Notes: generated by a model from the sequence alone, not told the origin. A DNA stretch of 64,000 nt from Corythucha ciliata (GCA_038030265.1 CM075938.1:52135189-52199188); one strand, 5' to 3'; positions 46,650 through 58,684 are shown, numbered from the stretch's first letter. Made by a program: numbers and translations.

Positions 46650-47309
46650 ACCGCTGACGAGTCGCAAAAATATACCTATACCTTCTGTCAGCCCCAAAAA
46701 ATATAGCAAATTTTCTTCTCTATGGGAATATACAAGGTAGCAATAATGTTATTAGTTCTGAGTACCGAAAACTAACAGACCGGAAGCTCAGCACTAAAAA
46801 TGCCAAAATAAGATGAAGAAGAGTAGACATAATATAGGATCAGTTGGACGGCAAAAACATAAATTCACAAGCCTGCCATCCCTCTCATCATTGCGCCGCC
46901 GCACACAAATTGGGCCCAGGTATCGTTGGAAACAGGCCCTCAGCTGACGACTAAAATACTCCGCGTATATATTATTTGTCGTCCGGAGCTGTACTATTAG
47001 CACTGCAAGTACTAGCCTTCCACTATTTTTTAGCGTTATTCCTCATGATAACCCGCGAGGTTACACCAATTTCGTGCTGCTCGGAATAGTCCGGGACGAC
47101 AAACGAATAGATCTATTATCATGAAACAAACGTACCCCCTCATTTACCTCACCATAACACCACCCACTTCTTTAGAACTCTCAAAATATAGAGGATGGAA
47201 AGTTTTTAAGCGATCTTTGACTAGTCCCACAGACTAGTCCAGACATACACCTATCGAGTGGCCGGGGGCAGAAACATCCCCCTCATGTCTTGAGTAAACA
47301 AGGACTACA
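46650..47309. other. No supported feature
   Basis: Contains a 69-codon minus ORF (46794-47003) in somewhat GC-richer DNA with no recognised motif. Confidence 0.35.
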
Positions 47310-47520
47310 ATAGTGAATTTGCGTTTTACGTGATTTTAGCCGCTATGCACAGTATTTTCTTCATTTCTACCTTGGATTGGATGTTTTTCAACCATTTTTG
47401 CAGTGAATTAGCGCTTTTTCTCATTTTAAGCCGTGAATTAACAATCGTTGTTATAGCAGGTACCTACTCAATTTTAGCCTGTGCGAATGAGCACGACTTG
47501 TCACTTCCGGCCGTGAAATA
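47310..47520 (-). repeat. Family B block, inverted
   Basis: Units of GTGAATTAGCGCTTTTTCTC type. Orientation flips at about 47520 to the long plus array. Confidence 0.75.
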
Positions 47521-48220
47521 AATGAGGGAAACGCTCATTCGTGGATGAAATTGTGAAAAATCTCTACTTCGCGGCTAAAATGGAGGAAATGCCTATTCGC
47601 GGCTAGAAATCAGAAAGATTGTCCGCGGCTATCATTGATATAAAACGCTAATTCGCGGGTAAAATTGAGCAGAATCCCTAATTTACGGATAGAATTAAGA
47701 GAAAACCCTAATTCGCGACTAGTGAAAAAAAAAACGTGCTCGTTTTTCCGCTAAAGCTGTAAAAAACGCTAGTTCTCATGCCCCGAAAATTTAAAAAAAA
47801 AAACGAATTAATTCGCAGCTATAAAGTTGAGAAAAAGCGCTAATTTGTGGCTAAAATTGGGAGGGAAACGCTCCGTGGCCAAAATGGAGAAAAAACGCCC
47901 ATTCGCGGAAGAAATTTATAAAAAGCGCCCAATCGTAGCTAAAATGGGGAAAAACGTGAATTCGCGGTTTTTGGAGGAAACTTCGTTGAAAATTGAGTAA
48001 AATCGCTAATTCGCAGCTGAAATGGAGACAAATTGTACAATCGCAGCTAACAGGCTAGTTCTGAGGCTAAAATTGAAAAAATTAAATAAAAAAAACCGCT
48101 AATAAATTCGAGGCCAAATTGAGAAAAATGTCGTTATTTGCGTCTAAACGTGAGAAAACCCGCAAATTCGGGGGCTCAAATGGAGAAAAAGCGCCTAATT
48201 CCCGGTAGAAATCATGTTTA
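47521..48220 (+). repeat. Family B array (plus)
   Basis: Well-preserved units (AATTCGCGGCTAAAATTGAG type) with the TTTGGAGGAAACTTCGTTG variant at 47968. It ends about 25 bp before the hAT-like element. Confidence 0.85.
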
Positions 48221-48243
48221 TTGACTGACTTCTCTGTTTAAGT

Positions 48244-49932
48244 CAGGGGTGGCCAAAGAGGGTCCGCGTGCCAAAAAGTGGCCCGCTAAGCCTTTTATAA
48301 TGGCCCGCCTATGGCCTACAGTGGTAAATATAATCATTTTTAACGTTGGATTTTTGCGCTCCTCGGATATATGGGCAAATGGAAAACGCTAAAATTCGCG
48401 CCTCCTCGTGAGCGGCGGCGCAAAATGTGCCCACTTAATCCAGAGCGAAATTGAAAATAACGCTAATTTGGGTCTGAAATTGAGATAAATGGCTAATTCA
48501 CGGCAGAAATTGTTGAGAAAAACAACAAATTCACGACCATAAATGAGAAATAGTGCTAAATCACGGATAAAGTTAAGAATAATACATATCTAATACGCGA
48601 GGTAAAACGTTACTTCAATGCTAAAAATGAGAAAAGGCTCTAAAATCGTGAATAAAGTGTAAAATAGTCATTGCTAAGTGCTAAATCCCGGAAAAAATTG
48701 AGGGATTCACGTCAAACGTTCAAAATAAATTAAAACAAAAAACAAAAAAAGAACGTTAATCCATAGCTAGAAGCGAAACAAATCACTAATTCACAGCTAA
48801 AATTAAGAAAAGTTGCTAAATTCATGGATGAAATTGAGAAAAATCGCTAATTAGTGGCTGAAATAAGGAAAAAACACGAATTCACTGCCAAAATTCAAAT
48901 ATATCGCTAATTCACGGCTGTAAAAAATGGTGAAAAGTCGCAAAAATGACCAAAAAAAAGTTAATTCGCGACTAAAATGTAGAAATATTGCTAATTCATC
49001 GATAAAATTGACTAATTCGCGAATTAAATGGAGAAAACGTCAATTCGGGGCTTCTGAAGGTAACTTCGTGCCAGAAAGCGAAACAAATCGCTAACTCGCA
49101 GCTAAAATTAAGAAATGTTGCTAAATTCATGGATGAAATTGAGAAAAATCGCTAATTAGCGGCTGAAATCAGGAAAAACACGAATTCCTTGCAGAAATCA
49201 GATAAATCGCTGATTCACGGCTTTAAGTTGGTGAAAAGTCGCAAAAATGACAAAAAATTGCTAATTCACGACTAAATCGGGAAAAATTGCTAATTCATCG
49301 ATAAAATTGACTAATTCGCGGATTTAAAAGGAGAAAACGTCAATTCAGGGCTTCTGAAAGTAACTTCGTGACAGAAAATGAAAAAAATTCGCTAATACGC
49401 AGCCAAATTTCAGAAAAAGCGTTAGGTAGTCCGTGGAAAAAATTGGGGAACTCTAATTCGTTGATTTAATTTGATTAAAGTACTTCGTGGCTAAAATTAA
49501 AAAATATAGCGCTGATTCACGGGTGGAATCGCTCATTAGCGGATCAAATCAGAAAAAAACACAAATTCATTGCAAGAAAAAACGCTAATTCGCGGCTAAA
49601 ATGAAGACAAACCGCGAATTCACCGATGAAATTGAGAAGAAGTGATGAAGTGTGGAAAAACCGCTAATTCGCGGCTCCTGAAGTCAACTGTTCAAGTTCG
49701 GCACTGCAATGAGCTGCCCCAGGGCACATTTTTTGTGCAAATAGAAACCACTATTATTATACTATTGCGTTGAACAGGTCCCCAAATGCGTTAAATTCAG
49801 AGCGCTACGGCCTTTTACTAAAATCAAAGTGTTGTGATCGATGTCGGTGGGGGGTGGCGAGGATGGGTGAGCCGCCTGAGTTCTTACAACCCAGGTTTAT
49901 GGCCCATGACCAAAAACGTTTGGCCGGCCCTG
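48244..49932. mobile_element. hAT-like element (1689 bp) carrying family B satellite
   Basis: The left end CAGGGGTGGCCAAAG and the reverse complement of the right end, CAGGGCCGGCCAAACG, match at 12 of the first 15 positions. The left subterminal text (GTGCCAAAAAGTGGCCCGC) is typical of hAT ends. The flanking octamers GTTTAAGT (48236-48243) and GTTTAACT (49933-49940) match at 7 of 8, as expected for a hAT target duplication. The interior from about 48370 to 49690 is family B satellite and there is no transposase, so the element is non-autonomous. Confidence 0.7.
48370..49690 (+). repeat. Family B array inside the hAT-like element
   Basis: It contains a 305-bp higher-order duplication: 48771-49072 and 49076-49375 share GCGAAACAAATC, AAGTTGCTAAATTCATGGAT, CATCGATAAAATTGACTAAT and CTTCTGAA.GTAACTTCGTG in order. 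The stretch near 49500-49590 matches 6660-6745. Confidence 0.85.
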
Positions 49933-50029
49933 GTTTAACTCATTTAAATAGCCTGCATAATCCTCTCAAAAAATTAAATTAATGCTTCAAGATTTAACAC
50001 TTTCCCCACTAAAATAGCAATCTGATTCA

Positions 50030-50850
50030 CGGTTTCTTAGCCTCGAAAATTGTAATTTCACGGCAATTCCTACGAATTTCGACTCTTTCGCAGGTTCTGC
50101 ACTTCAAGAAACACCCAGATTTTACGCGTTTCGCTCCCTCAATAAACGAATTTCGAGGGTTCAACTTTTTCAAAAGCCTTTTTTGTGGTTAGGCCGTTTA
50201 AAACTTCACAATTTCGCGGGTTTGGCTCTTCTGACATACAATTTTGCTGTGGATTCGGCCTTTAAACATCCAATTTTGCCCGGGATTTCGGAATTTACAA
50301 TGGGAATTGTTTTCCCCGTTTTTAAAAAACCAATTTCAATCGCTTATGCCTCTTTAAAATTAATTTCGAGCAACTAGCAACGACCACCAAATGCGACAAC
50401 CAAATGTCGCACGTTTACAGCTCTCAAAAGAACCAATTTCGCGCGTTTTACACTGTCAAGAACTCAATTGTCCCAAAAACCAACTTTCGTCATGTTTGTG
50501 GATCTTTACAAACGATGCTGTTTATAAAAGCCGAATTTTGTGGGTTCGGTCTCCTCAAAAACCGAAATTTCATGGTTATGTCTCTTTTAAAATTAACACG
50601 TTAAAACAAGCAATTGGGGGGGGGGGGTGATTTAATTTTGTGCCGGAGGTGGGAGAGGGATTGACCCAGTTCGAAACTGAAATCTTGAGCTTTCAGGATT
50701 ATTTAAATGAACCAAAATCAAACTCGTGGTTTTGACTCTTTCACTTAGCGCAGTTTCTTGATATTCGAAAGTGCAATTTCGCGATTTGAGTCTTTCAATA
50801 GTCAATTTTACGCGTTTTTCTCATTCAAAAACCAAAATTTTACATTTTTG
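50030..50850 (-). repeat. Family D array, inverted
   Basis: Units of AAACCAATTTCGCGGGTTTGG type with CTCTTTTAAA spacers, ~30-35 bp, a complement of family D. A G run lies at 50617-50627. The ORFs here follow the repeat. Confidence 0.75.
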
Positions 50851-52429
50851 GGAAACCCTGGCTTGTATAGAGAGACAGAAAAACCAGCCCTCCACCGCCA
50901 CGGAGCTCTTATAACACGTACATGGGATGAGCGGTTTTAAGATTAAGGAAAACGCATTTCTTCCTTTTTTCATATATGTATGTGTAGAAAAAAGAAAAAT
51001 TACATGCAGAAACTCTTCGGGGGCCATTTCTTTGCCGGAGAAAGCCAAAGTTTAGTGGACGTCTTTTGGGTCCCTTCTTTCATTCCGAGAAGTTAGGCAA
51101 ATTCCTGCCCGACCCGAAGGTTTTTTTTTAGGCAATTGCCGAACAAAGGGAACTTGAAATCGTTACTTGCATATGAATAGAACATTAAATCGTCAAGTTT
51201 TCGTCACATTGATCTCGAGTTGAACAAAAAAAAAAACTATTTTCGTCCTAACGAGCATCCACACCCCGAGCTCATTCCTTGGAACCCCCCCCCCCACCCT
51301 TGCTCACCGGTCCCTTAATTTTTGTCTGAAACCCGACGGCGCCGCTCGCCCACTTGACGCCGCCGTGTAGTTGTTGCTCGGTGACACAAAATATACACAG
51401 CGGCGACGGGCGAAAATGAGCCGCCTCTTGTCAAGTTGGGAGACCGTCTCTAAACGGAAGGAATGTTGAAAGTACGAAAATTAAATAAATCTTTAATTTT
51501 CGAAACCATTCAGCGTAACCCCAGAAGAAGATAGAGACGCCATAAATAATCCCAAACAATTCGTAATACATAATTTAAGGGCTCGAAAAAAAAAGGAACT
51601 CGCCGGGTTACACAATAAATAATCAATTATGATAATTCTCAACTACCTGTGAAGAAGATGACGCAGGTGGGAATGAAAAATATGAAACGAGTCGGACGGG
51701 GAATCTCTGAAGTAAAAAAAAAAATTTTTTATTCTCCTACTTTAGCATGCGCCTAGAGATTGTCAGTTTATATTTTTGAAAATTCAAATTAAAACGACAA
51801 TGACCTTGCTTTTTTTGACGGTTTCCGTAGATAGGTATCAACAAGTTTTTAATAAATGAGAAACGCATTAATGAGACTTTCTCACAGTTTTTCAATACGG
51901 GGACGTAATGTCAAACAGTATCGAACGAGCGTATAATCAATTAAAAATGCCGGCGAATGTTTCATTCATCACCTACACGACGTGGCCCGACTTTCCAATT
52001 TGGCGCCGACGAGTTATTTGGACTTTCCGTCTTTTCAAACTATGCGCAGATTTGAATATTTATATGAGTGTGAGGTTTTTGGACTCGGGCGCCAACCATG
52101 AGCTGGCGTAAAAATATCACCAATGGTGGTAATCGCTAGCGTTATAACATTATTTGTGATAGAGGGTCATTAGATACCGCTTGCGTTATTTTTTTACGCT
52201 GAGACCCCTGAGCTGCCCGATAGATTCTGTCCGTAGTCGGAAAAAAAGTTCATTTGTCAAAACACTGATACGGGGTTGAGAACGGTTTGAAATTGTATTC
52301 AAATAACTTGAAAGAAATTGTCAAAACCAAAAAGAAAACGAGAGAGACCTTTATAAGAGGTAGCACGGCGACTTAAGCTACCCTACCACCCCTACCTGAT
52401 AACTATTCGTCCGATACAACCCCTTAGGG
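50851..52429. other. Unassigned island
   Basis: 51335-51440 is GC-rich with interleaved inverted segments (GCCGCTCGCCCACTTGAC and GTCAAGTTGGGAG, GCGGCGACGGGCG). A 67-codon ORF at 51908-52111 has no recognised motif. 52145-52180 shares GATACCGCTTGCG-like text with 44090-44130, perhaps an old dispersed repeat. Confidence 0.35.
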
Positions 52430-53040
52430 AAATGAAGACAATCGCCTTAAGCCTCCCCAGCAATGATTATGAGGGTGAGGTGATAAGTCGCACCGCCTGT
52501 ACGGAGGCGATACCATGCGGAGGATTCTAAAGTTTTCAGTCGCACCCGTGATAATGGGCTACGAGTGGGAACCGTCAACCACTGGTAATGCTTTCACCTC
52601 TGTGCGCGCATGCGGGAAAGCCCCGACTTCTTACAACAAAGGGCGCGTGACTCTCGACTAGTACCTACCTGCAGCCCCCTGGTGATTAAAAGTACAAACG
52701 CCCATGATGATGAGAGAAACCTAGTCTAGCGCGTGCCTGACCGCCCGTCAAATGTCACAAAGCGAGCACTTCCACAGCGTGCTCGGGGAAACCAATGACC
52801 TCTTCCAAGTCAAAAGGAAGGCCTAGCGGGGTTTGGTTCTTCTGGAAAAGCCGACAAAAACACCGGAATTACTCGTAAAACCTCTCCAAACCAAGATTGC
52901 AGGATTTACTCTTTGAAAAAACTCTCTGAACATTGAAAAAATCACTCTGGTGTTAATTTCCCTTTACTTTTGAAGTACATATTCAGTAGTGGGATTAAGG
53001 GTTTGCCCGGGATTGGGGGATGTTAAGAATTGTGTGCTTT
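52430..53040 (+). other. GC-richer mobile-element-like block
   Basis: A distinct composition shift with no long frame on either strand. Strand and position make a non-LTR 5' region upstream of the 53485-54530 relic possible, separated by family A satellite. No motif confirms this. Confidence 0.25.
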
Positions 53041-53059
53041 GCCCTTCAAAAAATAAATC

Positions 53060-53480
53060 GACAGTCATTCGGAGCCTAAAAGTAGCTAAACTAGCTATTC
53101 CCACTATAAAAACAGCTAAATTGACCATGTACTCGCGCATTGAAAATGGTTAAACTGACTATTTGCACCCTAAAAACAGCCAAACTGGGCAATCACGCTC
53201 TGAAAATAGCCAAAATGACTCGACGGCTGGACTATACGTACTTTAGAGGGTCCAACCGGAGTTTTCCGTAGTCTTTCAGACTTACGTGCGGAGACAAAAT
53301 TGCTTGACCTTGCTTCTCTACGATGTCTCGATATGCGCCCTTTAAGATGGATAAACTGATGGTTCGCACCCCAAAAATGCCTTTAAAAAATTATTCCTGT
53401 ACTTATAATGTCGCAAAATCGATCATTCACGCTCACAGATGGCCATTTGCGCCCCAAAAACGGCTAAGCTGACTATTAAA
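53060..53480 (+). repeat. Family A array, interrupted
   Basis: Units at 53060-53222 and 53335-53480 (CTAAAAACAGCCAAACTG type) are split by about 110 bp of non-repeat DNA. Confidence 0.75.
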
Positions 53481-53484
53481 AAAT

Positions 53485-54530
53485 TTACTTACACTCCAGC
53501 TTGCTTCCGATAGGCTGATTACGCAAACCAAAGCTCGAATGTCTGAAAGGCGAGTACAGCCTTTCACAGACTCTCCAAAACGCCGAGCGGTTTCCGACAA
53601 CCATCAACCACAGACGAGGCCCCGCGCCGAACTGCCACTTATTGGACCACCCTGATAGCGCCAGTATCAAAGCAGACCTCACCAGCACCTGAGTTGAGAA
53701 CTGCAGCACAAGAGACCATTCACACCCGGTTTCCAGAAGAATAAATGGCTGCGCGTTTATACCGATGGGTCGGCCATTGGAGCGAGAAGAAATGGGGGTG
53801 GGGGTGTTTTTTCGAACTTCGGGTCCATCGCTGCGTCAGTCGGCGGCGGCTTGGCTAGTAACTTTGATGGGGAGATTCGAGCGGTGGTGCTGGCGCTCGA
53901 GATGCTCAAAACCGTCGATTTCTCTCAGGCAGTCATTCTGTGCGACTCACAGGCCTCGATCATTTCGCTCTATACCAATAATCAAACGAAATCCCGAGAC
54001 GTCTTGAAACCGAGAAGGCTCCTTGAGGAGCTGCATGGTAACGGAGCAACCGTGACTCTGCATTGGATTCCGTCACACGTGTGCATTTGGGGAAATGAGA
54101 GAGCTGACGCCCTAGCCAAGGAAGGTTTTTAAATGTCCTTGCCCGAGTAACCGCCCAGCTTCCTTGCTGCCAGGACAGTTACAAAAGCGGCAGTAAGTGG
54201 TAAGATCCGCCAGGCCCACGAGCAGGCAGCTGAAGGCAGACGCTGGGCTTCTTTCACGAATGTTGCTGAACGTGTGCCCACCCACCTCCCCCATCACTTG
54301 GTTCATCACTGGTCACGACTACCTGAACGCCCATTTCCACCGAATTCCGCTGAGGGACGACCATTGTGCGGATCAGCGTCGACAATGGCTGGTGACCACC
54401 TCTTTGACTATCCTCGACTCGAGAGCGTAAGACAAGATTTCATAAACGAGGCTAAGTGGTCGAAAACATATAAGTTATATTTGGCTGCCAGAAGTTTAAT
54501 GGACACAAAATCGGCGTAGGGTAAAAAAAA
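53485..54530 (+). pseudogene. Non-LTR retrotransposon ORF2 C-terminal relic (RNase H and tail)
   Basis: The best TE coding remnant in the window. The linker ends P-E-L-R-T-A-A-Q-E-T-I-H-T-R-F, a phrase typical of Jockey/R1-like ORF2 just before RNase H. A frameshift near 53738 leads into 53698-54132, open for 144 codons, with all four RNase H acidic residues in context: VYTDGS, GEIRAV, CDSQAS and NERADALAKEG. A stop follows. Downstream, TGHDYLNAHFHR and, in another frame, CGSAS..DHLFDYPRLE correspond to the zinc-finger-like C-terminal segment, with the usual Cys of L-F-D-C-P changed to Tyr. A short A run after the last stop (about 54520) may be the old 3' end. Confidence 0.8.
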
Positions 54531-54579
54531 GGAATTGAATAACTTGAGGCTGTTCCTATAGTTAAAGTGAAGAAAGACT

Positions 54580-54900
54580 GCGACTTTGGCTACTACACGG
54601 GTGGAAATAGCGAAATTTGGAATGCCTGTCGGTTCAAATAGAGCAATTTGGCTTGTTTAAAATAAAAGCGATTTCGTGGTCTTGGGTCATTCAACACCCA
54701 AATTGTGCGGTGTTTCTTCTATAAAAAAAAAGGGGAAAAAGTGGAGTTTGACCTTCGAAAAAACGAGGATATTTCACTTCAGACATCAAATCTTAGGATC
54801 TATGTGGGAAATTAAGCCTCAGAAATTGCACGCTACTGACTTTTTCAAAGTCGGAGTTTGAGAAAAATGTTCATATGAAAGGCAATTTAGGCTGTCTTGC
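54580..54900 (+). repeat. Decayed family D-like block
   Basis: Spaced phrases such as GCGAAATTTGGAATGCC and GAGCAATTTGGCTTGTTT at about 30-34 bp. Much decayed. Confidence 0.4.
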
Positions 54901-55061
54901 AACGCATATTGCGCTACCGTGGCAGTTTCACTGTTACAACTGGGACAAATTGCAATAAACTGTTATCAGGGCTGTAAAAGAGGCAAATTAGCAGCGATTT
55001 TATGCTGTTTCTTCGTGAAAATGTGGCGCGATTTGCGATTTTACAGCGAGTAAAATGTAAC

Positions 55062-55800
55062 GCGAGGGAAAATGTATGCGAAAGGTCACGCCAAGGGCAA
55101 ACTTTAAGCGAAACGTCACATTGTGAGGACAAAACTCTTTCGAAAGGCAGTGGCACAACGAGTAAACTACGCAAAACGCCCCACGCGGCGGCAAACGAAA
55201 CGCAACATTCGGAAAAACATTCACGTGAATCGGCACATTCACAGCATTTACGTAAAATGCTTACGTCAAGGGGGCAGCAAATATGCGAAATGCGTCACCA
55301 AGAGCAATGTTAAGATGACAAATTGTCCGTTTTATTTAAAAAAAACTTGTTGATTCCACGAAAAATTTGTCAATTTCATAACGAAATTGTCTGTTTTATG
55401 AGAAAACTTTCAATTTTATAAGACATCTTAAGCTTATGAGCATTATGCCATTATGGTTGGTTTAGAGAGGAAATTTTCAGTCTAAAAGGTGTCAATTTGA
55501 TGAGTTCACCGTCACTTCATAAGGAAATATGTAGTCAAGTTTATGAAGAAAATGATATATTGCGTGAGGTCTCGTCAATATAATGAGAAAATTTCCCTTT
55601 TTGAATGAACTTTCAATTTTGTAAGGAAATTGTTAGTTTAAATTGGAAATTGTTACTTTCAAGAGGAAATCGTTAATTTTCTAGGAATCGTTAATTTTAG
55701 GACGAAATTATCATTCTCACGAGGAAATTTTCATTTTTATAAGCGCATTGCCAATTTAATTAAAAATTTGTCAATTTGAAGCAGAAATGAGGAAGTAATA
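55062..55800 (+). repeat. Segmental repeat R3, copy 2 (with family C)
   Basis: Same block order as 24675-25330, ending in family C units from about 55345. Copy 2 has a few extra short insertions (for example CATTATGCCATTATGG near 55440). Confidence 0.8.
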
Positions 55801-56109
55801 CATTTTCCAAAATCATGCCGTCGTGACAGCTTGGTTACCAAAACTCATGAAAACAAGATCCGTTCAAATAAAATCAGCCCCTATATTTTTTTATTAATTT
55901 TTAGAACTATTGTGTTGCGGGACCCATTTGAAATAGGCTGGACAGACTGATGACGTCATAACAGCATTCGCATAACCTTCACAATATCTTCCCACAAATC
56001 AAACAATAGGACTCAAGAGAAAAATGGGATCGACAAGAAGGGGTAAGACATGATAACAGCATTGATTAGGATGGTTGAGAGGGGTCACATCCCCTAAACT
56101 ACGTCACGA
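55801..56109. other. No recognisable feature
   Basis: AT-rich, no gene, repeat or TE motif recognised. Confidence 0.4.
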
Positions 56110-56205
56110 GTCACAGACCGGCCGTTTAAGGTAAAGATCACACTTCTGAGATCGCCAGAATTTTTTCGTGGGATAGGGGCTTACAACAGAGCTAGCTGTT
56201 GGCAA
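56110..56205 (-). repeat. Dispersed repeat R2, copy 2
   Basis: Minus strand CAACAGCTAGCTCTGTTGTA through GATCTCAGAAGTGTGATC matches 19835-19925. It ends near a 68-codon minus ORF with no recognised domain. Confidence 0.55.
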
Positions 56206-56519
56206 ACACAACTTTGGGCTGCTTGAAAACAGCTGGCAAGATTCAAAATTGTTTCTTCGCAAACAATAAACTTGATAACTACCCCCTCCATCCAATTTCG
56301 AATGAAACACCCCGAATACTAGTGAGCCTCGAAATTTCGCATTTTCTAAAGCTCGCTGACGGCTTTATCTAAGGTCAAATTGGATGGCGTTGTTGTTTTC
56401 GTAACGTATTGGACGTGGGAAACGATTTTTACTCCCTTCTTCTTATCAACACTTTTATTCGGTCTTCTTATCAAACTTTTTCCTTTTTTGTTTCGGGATA
56501 TGGACGAAGCATTCACTTC

Positions 56520-57361
56520 CGACAATCCTTAAATGTTAGACGCTTGGTCTTTTCCCCAGCCAGAGTTCGAAGGGTGACTTATCTTTTGAACCTGAGCTTC
56601 CTATTTTATTCAACGCGTACACCGCTGCATTTGTCAATTCTGCCCACAATGCCTGCGGTAATTTACCGTGAGAATGTCGCCTTGCTCTCGCTGCTTCGAC
56701 AACTGTACGATTTTCCCGTTTGGTAAAACCATTCATTTTACTTCAGTACGGCATCGTTAAAAGTTGTTCGATACCATGCTCATCTAGAGTCTTTTTCATT
56801 TTGAAGTGGTCGAATTCTGACATCAGAGCTCGGGACCTGCTCGATCGCCTTCTTTGAGTACCTGAAGGAACTTTTCGTGTAAATAAATTTGAATCTAATG
56901 AAGTCATCTTTAAAAATAACAAAATAGCGATAACCCGAAAAGAACTTTGTAAACGGGGGGATTTTTCGGGCAATGGGTGAATTCGACCATTGCGAATAAC
57001 ACGTACATAAATTGGACGTTTTGTCTTCAGTAACTCCGTCATAAAGTCTATGGATCTCATTCCATACATCTCTGGAATTGTCGAAACGCATCACTTTTGT
57101 GAGCGTCTCTTCAGTTGTATTAAATGTTAAAACTAGAAGGGCTTTCGTATCGGCGTTTTGGTAGAGGTTTAGCTTAATTTCGTTGTCTCTTGCCTCATTT
57201 TCGCTAGAAGTTGCGTTAGACTTCGTGTGCTTCAAAAGTGTACCTTTGACCACAACATCTTCGCCTCCGGGAATGCTTTTCAAAACATTCAAAACCTTGT
57301 ACTTCCAGGTAGCTCAATTGTTCTTGTCTTCCAATAGTCCGACATTGACTTTTAGGTCCAT
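56520..57361 (-). pseudogene. Copia-type retrotransposon relic: gag fused to integrase
   Basis: Minus strand. A start at 57361 leads into LLEDKNN, a TGA where a Trp codon is expected, then ATWKYKVL: the F/L..NY..W..K start of copia Gag. 57292-57010 continues as the UBN2-type Gag domain (A-L-L-V-L..., R-D-V-W-N-E-I-H-R-L-Y). The frame then passes directly into integrase (SGYRYFVIFKDDFIRFKF), skipping zinc knuckle and protease, so an internal deletion has fused them. After a frameshift come E-H-G-I-E-Q-L-L-T-M-P-Y and FTKRENRTVVEAARARRHSH, then LPQALWAELTNAAVYALN. RT and RNase H are absent. The element is dead. Confidence 0.85.
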
Positions 57362-57420
57362 CTCGAAAGTCTCTGACAATGTTCCAATCTTCCTAAAAAC
57401 TTATTTTCACGCAGGAAACG

Positions 57421-57434
57421 CTGGACCCATAACC
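57421..57434 (-). promoter_or_regulatory. Copia-type primer-binding site
   Basis: Minus strand GGTTATGGGTCCAG, 60 bp upstream of the gag start. Drosophila copia uses a nearly identical internal initiator-tRNA-Met half-site (GGTTATGGGCCCAG). It implies that the 5' LTR lay immediately beyond 57435; that sequence is AT-rich and too decayed to bound. Confidence 0.65.
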
Positions 57435-57439
57435 TATTA

Positions 57440-58648
57440 AGTGTTAGAATAAAATAAGAAAAACGGGCTTTTTAGTTGTTTTTTTAACAACTATTTCGAG
57501 TTCAAAAGCAGGTGGGACAAAAAACAATAACAAAAACGGGTGAAACCCCATTCTCCTTGATCTCCTTGAACAAAAAATCACAGGGATGACTGCTGCAAAA
57601 ACCAATTTTGCCGGGTTGAACAAAATGACGGTTTGGACAAGTTCAAAAAACTACATGAGATTGCCACTCCCCCCGCCCCATGTTAATAAAAAAGACAACG
57701 CCCTCCTTAATAAAAACCCTCAGCAATCAGTTTGTTTGCCAAAATATTCAGGCGTGTTTATAATGAACGAACGATAAGCACAAACGCTAATTATCCAAAA
57801 ACAATCAACGAAAACTGCGGTTGTAATGAATCGTTTTAATCGACGCATAAATCAAGTGGAACTGATATTTGGTAGTTCCATGAAAACAAATCGAATTAAT
57901 CTATTCCATTCTCTGACGCGTTTAAACAACATTAGAAGTCAATTCGAAAACCTGTTCTCTTTAAAAACTCCCCGCCACCCTTCATCCCTTTCAAAAACCA
58001 CCCTCAACCCCGCTCAACTGCGATTCCAAAACACACTGCCTCTATAAAATGTTCGTATTTTAATTGGTCTCACTCCCGCATCAGGTAAAATGTTGCCCTC
58101 GACGTTATTATTTTAAATCAAATCCCCCCCCCTTACCCCGGGCCCACCACACCAGCCGTGCAAGAAGAAAAGCGAGTAGGTCATTTACACACTGTTAATA
58201 GTTGTTTTATACCATTGTAGCACAACATTTCGCTTCTTTACTCACTCACGCCCCCACCCCACCCCCCTCATCCACCGCCACTACACCCGTCACCTAAATC
58301 CCGGATTATTCACTAAGAGGATCACCACGCAATAGTCTAAGCGCGAGCGGTGGCGGCGGCGATGGACTGCGGGGCGGGGGATGTTTGTGAAGAGTGGAAA
58401 AGGAAATCCTTTATTTCTTTGGGAGAAGGCGGGGGATTTAAGTGTTACGCGCTACTGTATAGGAAAAATTATGTTTTGAAGGTCATTTTCGAGATATTTG
58501 AGAGGTTTTGATTTGGCTGTATACGTACCGTTAAAAATTGGCCTATATATATTGTCGTATTTTGTCTTTAAAGTGGTGGCGGGGGACACCTGCAGGGCTT
58601 TAGAGCCTCGTCCAATTTAATATTCATAAAAATGAATCGTTTACTTAC
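57440..58648. other. Unassigned island, includes probable LTR remnant
   Basis: 57435-57560 may be the decayed copia LTR. 57580-57740 has phrases like AAAACCAATTTTGCCGGGTTG related to inverted family D. No gene is supported. Confidence 0.4.
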
Positions 58649-58684
58649 GTATGGAAAGTGTAGTTGAACAGCTTCGTGCAGGAC
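58649..58684 (-). CDS. Candidate micro-exon, 36 nt (hypothetical)
   Basis: Minus strand: an excellent acceptor (GCTGTTTTCTTTCGTTTCAAG) and an excellent donor (CATAC|GTAAGT) bracket 36 nt. All three frames are open, so the phase is undetermined; one gives V-L-H-E-A-V-Q-L-H-F-P-Y. The splice signals are the whole of the evidence. Confidence 0.3.

Noticed and set aside
51908..52111. 67-codon ORF
   Set aside because: No motif, no splice context, and in a region with possible old repeats.
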